DNA of 18,018 bases from NCBI GenBank assembly GCA_903861445.1, contig CAIOUK010000136.1, positions 1 through 18,018 on the forward strand, given 5' to 3'. The first letter of the stretch is position 1, and every line of letters starts with the position of its first letter. A program made the translations under genes and the position numbers. This document shows positions 6,289-12,704 of this stretch, piece after piece. This DNA is from an uncultured Verrucomicrobia subdivision 3 bacterium (GTDB lineage: Bacteria; Verrucomicrobiota; Verrucomicrobiia; Limisphaerales; UBA11358). Below the pieces are notes generated by a model. That model was not told where the DNA came from, ran no database searches, and saw nothing but the letters and a program-made list of their open reading frames with translations.

Positions 6289-7751
6289 CACAGGTTGTCC
6301 GGCAGCGGCGGTTTGAGCGAGGGATCTTGCGGCGTTGCGCCGACATCGCCGAGGTATTGCGTCTCGCGGACAAATTTTAATTCTGCCGCGCGACCATCCG
6401 TGCCATCGGCGGAAACGGCGACGGCGGGTAAATCGTATTTTCCGTCCGGCAGCGCAAAGCGAAAACTAAACGTGCCGTCGGAGCGCAGTTTGATTTCGTG
6501 GCCGCCGAGCGTGACTTTCGCATCCGGCTCCGTCGCGCCGTAAATGATGAGTTCGGCATTGACGTTGAACCAAAAGCCTTTGGAATTTTCCGAGCGCGCT
6601 CCGCCGAACGGACTGGTGGGACTGGAAGTCAGGCCGGGGCTGGAACCGAAAGCCGTGACCGGCGAGGTGGTGTCGCCCGCGTGGGCGAGGCGGCGGCGAA
6701 TGAGTTCGGTGATTTCGAGGGAGCCCATCCAGATGCGGCGGGTTTCGTCAATGCTGATGATTTTAGCGAGGGCCTTTTCCTGTTCCGGCGTCCATTCGCG
6801 AGTTGGTCCCGGCGCGATGACTGGTGAATGAATCGAATGCGCAAAGCGCGGCAAATCGGGATGACCGGCGCGACGTAATTCCTCAATGGCCTGCGCGAGC
6901 GGGATGTTGTCACGCACAGCGTCCTCGATGATTTGCATCAGGCGCGCGAAGGGAAATTCAAACGGGATGGTCGCGAATTCCGCAGCGTCTTCCTTGGCGG
7001 CGGCGTCCGGCGGTGTGACCGTGCCGCTCGAGACGGCGACGCGCATCCATTTGCCGAGCGCGGAATAGTAGCCGAGTTCAGCGGCGTAGGAATTTCCCGC
7101 GCGCTCGACGTGGGCGAACCAGTGGCGCGACTCGGGGTGGACGTGAATTTCGTAACTCGGATGTCCTTCGATTTTGCCGGCGAAAATGCGGAGGATGAGA
7201 TGACCGTCGGTGGATTCGGTGTTGAAGGAATTCTGCTGCTCGCGCGTCAGGTCCCAATGCGCGTAGAGCCAGTGCGGATCGCGCGCGGTGAGAAATAATT
7301 TTTTGGTGCCGTAACTTTCCGGTAGTTCGCCGCCGGAAAAGCTTTGCGCGGGCGGATGGGCACCGAGGGAGTATTTTTCGCCAGGGCCACTGACAGGGGT
7401 GATAATGGGTTCATCGCCTTCGAGCAAAATCGGCGGCACTTCAAGAACTTCTTCATTTTTGCGGCTGCTGACTGGCCGGCGAGTTTTAGTTGGAGCTTTC
7501 TCGATTTTAGGTTCCTGCTTTGAGGTTTTTTTGGCGGCCGCACTTTTAGCGGCACGTTTGGGCTGAAAAATCTTTTTAACCGTGTTTAGGGCGGCATCAA
7601 GGATCGGCTTGCCGGTGACCCGCTTTGGTTTGTCAGTAGTAGAACTTTTACTTTCTGGCGCAGATGCTTTTACATCAGTTTTTCTAACACGCGAGCTTTT
7701 AGTGGCGTTGGTTGGTAGGGTTTCCGACGCGGGTGCTGGCTTTTTTTTCAT
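6288..7751 (-). CDS. DUF4912 domain-containing protein
   Basis: The 487-residue product begins with about 100 residues rich in Lys, Ala, Ser and Pro that look disordered and DNA- or polyanion-like in composition. A DUF4912 domain follows at about 148-245, with the hallmark LFLTARDPHWLYAHWDLT. A helical stretch at about 265-355 and a C-terminal beta-rich module at about 390-465 (GFWFNVNAELIIYGATEPDA, then a repeat-like SDGTFSFRFALPDGKYDLPA) complete it. DUF4912 proteins have no settled function but commonly sit beside GH57/DUF1957 genes, as here. The start at 7751 has an AAGGA Shine-Dalgarno 8 bases upstream (7764-7760), unusual in this window. First gene of a three-gene unit; a carbohydrate-linked role is inferred only from context. 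Confidence 0.88.
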   Translation of the reverse strand: MKKKPAPASETLPTNATKSSRVRKTDVKASAPESKSSTTDKPKRVTGKPILDAALNTVKKIFQPKRAAKSAAAKKTSKQEPKIEKAPTKTRRPVSSRKNEEVLEVPPILLEGDEPIITPVSGPGEKYSLGAHPPAQSFSGGELPESYGTKKLFLTARDPHWLYAHWDLTREQQNSFNTESTDGHLILRIFAGKIEGHPSYEIHVHPESRHWFAHVERAGNSYAAELGYYSALGKWMRVAVSSGTVTPPDAAAKEDAAEFATIPFEFPFARLMQIIEDAVRDNIPLAQAIEELRRAGHPDLPRFAHSIHSPVIAPGPTREWTPEQEKALAKIISIDETRRIWMGSLEITELIRRRLAHAGDTTSPVTAFGSSPGLTSSPTSPFGGARSENSKGFWFNVNAELIIYGATEPDAKVTLGGHEIKLRSDGTFSFRFALPDGKYDLPAVAVSADGTDGRAAELKFVRETQYLGDVGATPQDPSLKPPLPDNL

Positions 7752-7794
7752 GAAAGCAATCCTTGTTGTAGGCGGGTTTATTGCCTAGAGATAA

Positions 7795-7823
7795 AGATTA
7801 GGCTCAGAGCTGTGCAGTGGCAA
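7795..7823 (-). promoter_or_regulatory. Promoter for the DUF4912-GH57 unit
   Basis: On the minus strand, TTGCCA (7823-7818), a 17-bp spacer, then TAATCT (7800-7795). It gives a leader of about 37 bases before the DUF4912 ATG. It is one half of a divergent pair with the promoter of the receiver gene. Confidence 0.45.
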
Positions 7824-7849
7824 TGCATTTTTTCTCACATTTTAATCGC

Positions 7850-7878
7850 TTGCCGCCGGGCTGGGTAGGGGGTAGTTT
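7850..7878 (+). promoter_or_regulatory. Promoter for the receiver protein gene
   Basis: TTGCCG (7850-7855), a 17-bp spacer, then TAGTTT (7873-7878). It gives a short leader of roughly 18 bases before the ATG at 7903. The two divergent -35 boxes are 26 bp apart, so one bound regulator could affect both units. Confidence 0.45.
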
Positions 7879-7902
7879 GCAGCCATTCAATTTGCCAAAG
7901 CC

Positions 7903-8289
7903 ATGAGCTTGCCAAAACAAAAAGGGAAGGTTCAGTTCACAATTTTTGTGGTGGATGATGAACCGATGCTGCTGGACTTGGCGGAGGCAATTTTGCGACC
8001 GCTCGGTTACGAGGTGCGGACCTTTCGCGATCCTGAAATGGCCTTGAAAGAATTTCCCGAACTGCATCCCGAAGTGGTGATTACGGATTATGCCATGGGC
8101 CGGATGACGGGGATGGATTTGATCCGCGAATGTCGGCGAATAAAGCCCGGTCAGAAGATGGTCTTGGTCAGCGGCACCGTGGACGAACACGTTTTTTCCG
8201 ACGCGCTGGTGAAGCCAAATCAATTTATCACCAAACCTTACCAAGTGCAGGAATTTACGGACCGCATCCGCGCTTTGGTGGCGGCATGA
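7903..8289 (+). CDS. Stand-alone response regulator receiver protein (CheY-like)
   Basis: The 128-residue product is a single receiver domain with no output domain. Landmarks are the acidic pair Asp18/Asp19 in VVDDE, the phospho-acceptor Asp62 in VVITDYAMGRMTGMDLI, Ser90 at the Thr/Ser switch position in MVLVSGT, and Lys111 in FITKPY. Such proteins pass or buffer phosphoryl groups through protein contacts; partner kinases are not in this window. The gene is divergent from the DUF4912 unit and 55 bp before the AsmA-like gene, so it may be co-transcribed with it. No Shine-Dalgarno sequence is evident. Confidence 0.92.
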   Translation: MSLPKQKGKVQFTIFVVDDEPMLLDLAEAILRPLGYEVRTFRDPEMALKEFPELHPEVVITDYAMGRMTGMDLIRECRRIKPGQKMVLVSGTVDEHVFSDALVKPNQFITKPYQVQEFTDRIRALVAA

Positions 8290-8344
8290 GGCAAATTAGG
8301 TTTTACTTTTCAACCTGTAATTTTAATGACATGATAAACTTGTT

Positions 8345-9088
8345 ATGAAAAAGAAAATTCTTCTTGGCATCGGTGTTGGACTAATCCTCACCATCGTAAT
8401 CGTGGTCGTCGTCGTGGGTTTCTTTCTCGGCGATGTGGTGAAGGCGGGCATGGAAACCGTCGGGCCAAAAGTCACGCAGACCATGCTCACGGTCAAATCC
8501 GTCCACGTCAGCATCCTGACCGGCTCCGTGGGCATAAACAACTTTGTTCTGGGCAACCCCCAAGAATATATTGCCAAGGCCACGAATTGCATTACCGTCG
8601 GCAAAATCGCCGTGAGCGTCGCGCCCGCCTCCTTATTGTCGGACAAGATTGTGATTAAAAATGTTGAGGTGCGGGATGCGGAAATTTTCTTTGACGGAAA
8701 ACTGCCGTTGTTCACTGAAAACAACCTCAAAAAAATCCAGGACAACGTCAACGCGTTTGTCGGCACTCAGGCCAAGCCCGCCGGCACCAACGCGCCCGCG
8801 CCCGGCACCTCGAAGCCGGCCAAGAAACTGCAAGTGGACAACTTTGTCATCAGCGGGGCCAAGGTGTATTTCAAGGGCGTTCCCATACCCCTGCCGCCGA
8901 TTCATCTGTCCAACTTGGGCACTGGACCGGATGGAATCACTCCGCTCGAACTGGTTAACGATGTGTTGAGCGAGGTTGCTTCTGGCACGGTCAAGGCCGT
9001 GGTCGGCTCACTGGGCAGTGCGGGCAAGGCCATTGGCAACGAGGCCACCAAAGCGGTCAAGAGTCTTGGTGGCTTGTTTGGGAAATAA
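8345..9088 (+). CDS. AsmA-like membrane-anchored protein
   Basis: The 247-residue product starts with KKK and a strong hydrophobic segment (about 5-28, ILLGIGVGLILTIVIVVVVV), a signal anchor placing the rest in the periplasm. What follows resembles the N-terminal repeat of AsmA-type proteins: SVHVSILTGSVGINNFVLGN, then VGKIAVSVAPASLLSDKIVI, then a VEVRDAEIFFDG step, in the pattern of a beta-taco strand ladder. A Pro/Ala-rich linker (about 143-160) and a Gly/Ala/Lys-rich tail end the protein. AsmA relatives act in outer-membrane lipid homeostasis, but this one is far shorter than bridge-forming members, so function is uncertain. It follows the receiver gene by 55 bp. Confidence 0.72.
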   Translation: MKKKILLGIGVGLILTIVIVVVVVGFFLGDVVKAGMETVGPKVTQTMLTVKSVHVSILTGSVGINNFVLGNPQEYIAKATNCITVGKIAVSVAPASLLSDKIVIKNVEVRDAEIFFDGKLPLFTENNLKKIQDNVNAFVGTQAKPAGTNAPAPGTSKPAKKLQVDNFVISGAKVYFKGVPIPLPPIHLSNLGTGPDGITPLELVNDVLSEVASGTVKAVVGSLGSAGKAIGNEATKAVKSLGGLFGK

Positions 9089-9129
9089 TTTTTTCAGCGC
9101 ACGTTTCCCGGCGCGCGGTGTGATTTTCG

Positions 9130-9158
9130 TTGCCAGCGCGGCGGTTTGCTTTTAGTGT
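9130..9158 (+). promoter_or_regulatory. Promoter for the GH42-type gene
   Basis: TTGCCA (9130-9135), a 17-bp spacer, then TAGTGT (9153-9158). Both hexamers are identical to those of the promoter before the small pyr-leader gene. The expected leader is about 21 bases. Confidence 0.5.
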
Positions 9159-9185
9159 CGGAATCACAGCCCGTCATCGACTATT

Positions 9186-11252
9186 ATGTATTTTGGCGTT
9201 GATTATTATCCGGAACATTGGGTCTTCCCCAACGGTGGCACGGCCGAAAATCCCGAAACGGAATGGGCGCGCGACGCGGAACTCATGGTTGCCGCCGGAT
9301 TTAATGTGATTCGCATTGGCGAATTTTCCTGGGGGCTTTGCGAAACCGAGGATGGTAAATTTAATTTTGACTGGCTCAAGCGCGTGATGGACGTCATGGG
9401 TGAGAACGGAATCCGGGTTATTCTCGGCACCCCCACCGCCGCGCCGCCCATTTGGCTGGCTCAACAACATCCTGAAATTCTACCCGTGGATGAACGCGGC
9501 TTGATCAAGCACGCCGGCGCCCGCCGTGCGGTTTGTCTGAACAGCAATGTCTATTGGGATTACTCCAAGCGCATCGTGGAGAAAATGGCACAGGCGCTCG
9601 GCAATCATTCGCAGTTGCTGGCGTGGCAGATTGACAACAGCCTCGGCGGCAATTTCACCGAAGCCGCCTTCAACGAAGATACGCGCCGCGACTGGCATCT
9701 CTGGCTCGAAGCCAAATACGAAACCATCGAGCGCCTCAACCAGCGGATGGGCTTGCGTCATTGGGGACAGATTGTTTCCGCCTGGAACCAGGTGCCCATG
9801 CCAATGGCTGCACCCACGCAGCACAATCCGGCGCTAGTGTTGGACTGGAACCGTTTTGGCAGCGATACCATCGTGCAGTTCGTCAAGATGCAGGCCGATA
9901 TCTTGCGCAAAATTACGCCTGACCGGCCCGTCACGACGAATCTCCGCGCGCTTCGCCATCGCTTCGATCATTTCGATCTCGCCGAGCAGCTGGATTTTGT
10001 CTCCATCGAAAGCACGGCGGCCATTAAGGCCAAGCCGGCAGAAATCGCCTGTGAGATTGACATGCTCCGCTCGCTCAAGAAAACCGGCATTCGCGCGCCG
10101 GACGGTGACAGTGGTTTTTGGGTGATGGAACAAAAAGCTGGCAACGTCAACTGGCAGGAGGTGAACTCCCTCGTCCGCCCCGGCGTATTGCGGCTGTTCA
10201 CTTATCAACTGATTTCGCGCGGAGCCAATGCCGTGCTCTTTTTCCGCTGGCGCCAGCCGCGCATCGGGTCGGAAAAATTTCACGGCGCGGTGCTGCCGCA
10301 TAATCTCGAAGGCAGCCGGCGGGTGTTCAATGAAATTGCCCAACTGGGCGAAGAATTGAAAATTCTCGCGCCGGCCATCAAAGACACCCAGGTGGTTGCT
10401 TCAGCCTGCATTCTGTATTCCCATGATAACGATTGGCTGTTACAGCAGCCCAACCAGCCCAATAAGTTTTTCAACCTGCGCGAGCACATTCAGCTCATTT
10501 ATAACTCGCTGCATGACCGCAATATTCTGGTGGATTTCGCGCGCCCTTCCGAGGATTTGTCGAAATACAAAATTGTTTTCGCGCCGTCACTGCATTTGCT
10601 TTCCGCCAGCGATGCCGATCGCTTGAAGCTTTACGTCCAGAACGGCGGCACGCTCGTCTGCACCTTTAACTCCGGACTGGTGGACGAGAGCGGCATTGCT
10701 CCGGACACCGGCTTCCCGCACAACCTGACGGACTTGTTCGGTCTGGAAGTGCAGGAGTTCGACACGCTGCCGCCAGGCGAGGAAAACCACCTAACCTTCA
10801 AAGGTATCTTTTCCACGAGCCATTTGCATCCGGCCCGCTTGTGGTGCGACTTGATTGAGCCGAAGGGTTGCGAGGTTTTGGCGACCTACGCCAAAGATTT
10901 TTTTGTTGGCAAACCGGCCATCACGCTCAACACCTTTGGCCTCGGCAAAGCCATTTATCTCGGCATGCAAAGCCACCAGCATTTTTACGACGACCTTGTC
11001 ACCTGGCTGCGTCAGGCCTCCGGACTCATTCCCTTGCTCAAAGTGCCGGAAAATGTCGAGGTTTCCCTGCGCGAAAAAGCCGGCGCGCGCATCTTCTTTC
11101 TGCTTAATCATCAAAACTCGCAGGTGCGCCTCCAGTTTTACAAGCCGATGCACAACTTCCTGACCGGGCGGACCATCAATGGCAATTACGATCTGCCGCC
11201 GCACGGGGTGCTGGTCATTGACGAGCATCCCGACGTGAAATCCGCTGGCTAA
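9186..11252 (+). CDS. GH42-type beta-galactosidase homologue lacking the acid/base glutamate
   Basis: The 688-residue product has the GH42 three-domain layout: a TIM barrel (about 1-375), a trimerisation domain (about 385-600) and a small C-terminal beta domain. Family landmarks are MYFGVDYYPEHW, IGEFSWG, TPTAAPPIWLAQQHPEILPV, the nucleophile Glu315 in FWVMEQKAGNVNW, and FFRWRQPRIGSEKFHGAVLP. The acid/base motif normally reads WQIDNE; here it is WQIDNSLGG, with Ser152 (codon AGC) in place of Glu. The later Ser-Trp-Asp-x-Tyr-Pro motif is replaced by FVSIESTAA. The frame is otherwise full length and well kept, so this is not a decayed gene. It may be a non-catalytic or altered-mechanism member, or a GH42-related sister family. 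There is no signal peptide, so it is probably cytosolic. A glycosyltransferase gene follows after 28 bp. Confidence 0.88.
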   Translation: MYFGVDYYPEHWVFPNGGTAENPETEWARDAELMVAAGFNVIRIGEFSWGLCETEDGKFNFDWLKRVMDVMGENGIRVILGTPTAAPPIWLAQQHPEILPVDERGLIKHAGARRAVCLNSNVYWDYSKRIVEKMAQALGNHSQLLAWQIDNSLGGNFTEAAFNEDTRRDWHLWLEAKYETIERLNQRMGLRHWGQIVSAWNQVPMPMAAPTQHNPALVLDWNRFGSDTIVQFVKMQADILRKITPDRPVTTNLRALRHRFDHFDLAEQLDFVSIESTAAIKAKPAEIACEIDMLRSLKKTGIRAPDGDSGFWVMEQKAGNVNWQEVNSLVRPGVLRLFTYQLISRGANAVLFFRWRQPRIGSEKFHGAVLPHNLEGSRRVFNEIAQLGEELKILAPAIKDTQVVASACILYSHDNDWLLQQPNQPNKFFNLREHIQLIYNSLHDRNILVDFARPSEDLSKYKIVFAPSLHLLSASDADRLKLYVQNGGTLVCTFNSGLVDESGIAPDTGFPHNLTDLFGLEVQEFDTLPPGEENHLTFKGIFSTSHLHPARLWCDLIEPKGCEVLATYAKDFFVGKPAITLNTFGLGKAIYLGMQSHQHFYDDLVTWLRQASGLIPLLKVPENVEVSLREKAGARIFFLLNHQNSQVRLQFYKPMHNFLTGRTINGNYDLPPHGVLVIDEHPDVKSAG

Positions 11253-11280
11253 AACGCGGGCATTTTGTTTCCTCTGCGCG

Positions 11281-12438
11281 GTGAATTTTCTGGAAAATAT
11301 GCTGGGCGGCCTCGCGGCGTTGAGTTGCGGGCTGGGTCTTTGGCAGTGGTTCGCGGCCAGAAAATTTCCGCTGCACCAAAAAACCGCCGTGGCCGGCTTC
11401 GCCCCGGCGGTTTCCATTCTAAAACCTGTCAAAGGTTGCGACGCCACCACGCGCGATTCGCTGCAAAGCTGGCTTCAACAAATTTATGCCGGGCCGGTGG
11501 AAATTCTCTTCGGTGTCGCGGATGAAAATGATTCGGTGGTGAAAATCATCCGCCAGCTCATCGCCGAAAATCCCGACATTCAGGCACAGTTGGTAATCTG
11601 TCAAAATCTAATCGGAGCCAACGCCAAAGTGGCCAAGCTCGCGCAGTTGGAAAAACGGGCGCAGCACGATTTGATTCTTACTTGTGATGCCGACGTGCGC
11701 GTGCCGTCGGATTTTCTGGCCAGCTTCGTTGCGCCATTGCGGGAAGAAAAAATCGCGCTGGTGAATTGTTTTTATCGTCTCGCCAATCCCAGCACGTCCG
11801 CGATGCGTTGGGAAGCCGTCGCCATCAACGCCGATTTCTGGAGCCAGGTGTTACAATCCGCCACGCTCAAGCCGCTGGACTTCGCGCTTGGCGCAGCGAT
11901 TCTCGTCCGGCGTCCGGCGCTCGCGGAAATCGGCGGCTTCGCCGCACTCGCCGATTGTCTGGCCGACGATTATCAACTTGGACAGCGCATTGCCAAAAAT
12001 GGTTGTCAAATCGCATTGTGCCCCGTGGTGGTGGAGTGCTGGGACGCGCCGCAAAGCTGGTGGCAGGTTTGGAAACATCAACTCCGCTGGGCGCGCACCA
12101 TCCGCGTCTGTCAGCCGCTGCCGTATTTTTTCAGCCTGCTGGCCAACGCGTCGTTGTGGCCGCTGTTGTGGCTGGCCGTTTCGGTGGTGGCAGCAAAATC
12201 ATATTGCCCTTTGCTGGCGGCGGTTTTCTTTCTGCTCGTGCGCATGGCGCTGGCGCAAGATTTGCAACGCCGTTTTACACCAGGGCGGAAATTAATTTCC
12301 GCTTTGTGGTTGGTGCCACTGCGTGATGTCTTGAATGCCGCCATCTGGATTGCGGCCTTTACGGGCAACCGCATTGAATGGCGCGGACGGAAGATGAAAT
12401 TGCGGCCTGACGGAACTTTGGAAGATGGTGGGCGCTGA
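11281..12438 (+). CDS. GT21-type (ceramide glucosyltransferase / HpnI-like) membrane glycosyltransferase
   Basis: The 385-residue product has an N-terminal hydrophobic segment, a GT-A catalytic domain and two to three C-terminal membrane segments (from about 281 on). Motifs are VSILKPVKGCD near 44-54, the DxD-type Asp136/Asp138 in TCDADVRVPSDFL, Asp229/Asp230 in LADDYQLGQRIA, and the (Q/R)xxRW motif as QLRW (267-270). This set is typical of GT21 enzymes and of HpnI from hopanoid synthesis, which transfer a sugar to a lipid acceptor at the membrane. The donor and acceptor are not predictable. The start is GTG at 11281 with ATG at 11299 as an alternative. The last codons and TGA lie within the 3' end of the opposite-strand tRNA-Val gene. 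Likely co-transcribed with the GH42-type gene. Confidence 0.85.
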   Translation: MNFLENMLGGLAALSCGLGLWQWFAARKFPLHQKTAVAGFAPAVSILKPVKGCDATTRDSLQSWLQQIYAGPVEILFGVADENDSVVKIIRQLIAENPDIQAQLVICQNLIGANAKVAKLAQLEKRAQHDLILTCDADVRVPSDFLASFVAPLREEKIALVNCFYRLANPSTSAMRWEAVAINADFWSQVLQSATLKPLDFALGAAILVRRPALAEIGGFAALADCLADDYQLGQRIAKNGCQIALCPVVVECWDAPQSWWQVWKHQLRWARTIRVCQPLPYFFSLLANASLWPLLWLAVSVVAAKSYCPLLAAVFFLLVRMALAQDLQRRFTPGRKLISALWLVPLRDVLNAAIWIAAFTGNRIEWRGRKMKLRPDGTLEDGGR

Positions 12439-12500
12439 GGGATTCGAACCCCCGACCCACAGCGTGTAAAGCTGCTGCGCTACCACTGCGCCAAGCGCCC
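12426..12500 (-). tRNA. tRNA-Val (anticodon UAC), CCA encoded
   Basis: The minus strand folds into a complete cloverleaf: acceptor GGGCGCT/AGCGCCC, D stem GCGC/GCGC, anticodon stem GCAGC/GCTGT with loop TTTACAC (anticodon TAC, reads GUA), a 5-base variable loop, and a T arm with TTCGAAT. The discriminator is A and CCA is encoded (12428-12426). The length is 75 bases with CCA. The 3' end overlaps the last 13 bp of the convergent glycosyltransferase CDS. Confidence 0.96.
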
Positions 12501-12510
12501 CACCGCGCTG

Positions 12511-12539
12511 ACGTTACCAAGTCTCACCGTTGACAACAA
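12511..12539 (-). promoter_or_regulatory. Possible promoter of tRNA-Val
   Basis: On the minus strand, TTGTTG (12539-12534), a 17-bp spacer, then TAACGT (12516-12511). The predicted start is about 4 bases upstream of the mature tRNA 5' end. The -35 is a weak match and TTGTCA three bases further on is a competing reading. Confidence 0.35.
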
Positions 12540-12544
12540 GCTCG

Positions 12545-12572
12545 CGGGCGGCGTTTTTTTCGGAGCCGCCCG
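12545..12572. terminator. Strong stem-loop between tRNA-Val and the exosortase gene
   Basis: An 8-bp perfect stem, CGGGCGGC (12545-12552) with GCCGCCCG (12565-12572), encloses a 12-base loop containing seven T residues. It could terminate plus-strand readthrough from the GH42-glycosyltransferase unit before the exosortase gene. The T-run is in the loop rather than after the stem, so it is not a canonical intrinsic terminator and the role is open. Confidence 0.35.
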
Positions 12573-12658
12573 ATTCCGTTGGCTCAACTCACCGATGACT
12601 TTCCGAGGACGATGGCCAAAGAAATTTGGGTAACGTCGCCGTCCGCCTGCCTCTGGCA

Positions 12659-12689
12659 TTGACAGGGTCATACATTCTGCCGGCATAAT
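12659..12689 (+). promoter_or_regulatory. Possible promoter of the exosortase unit
   Basis: TTGACA (12659-12664) and CATAAT (12684-12689) are both good sigma-70 hexamers, but they are separated by 19 bp, at the loose end of the accepted range. The -10 box is 15 bp before the ATG. It does not follow the TTGCCR pattern seen elsewhere in the window. Confidence 0.35.
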
Positions 12690-12704
12690 GCCGCATAGCT
12701 TAAT

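Noticed and set aside
7752..7902. Replication origin at the strand switch
   Set aside because: No DnaA-box cluster, AT-rich unwinding stretch or origin-linked genes were seen; the switch is just a divergent promoter region.
9089..9129. Possible terminator after the AsmA-like gene
   Set aside because: Only a five-pair stem with a wobble and a 15-base loop; the T-run lies mostly before it.
12655..12675. Sigma-54 promoter before the exosortase gene (TGGCA present)
   Set aside because: The matching GC element at the -12 position is missing; sigma-54 control is known for some exosortase loci but not supported here.
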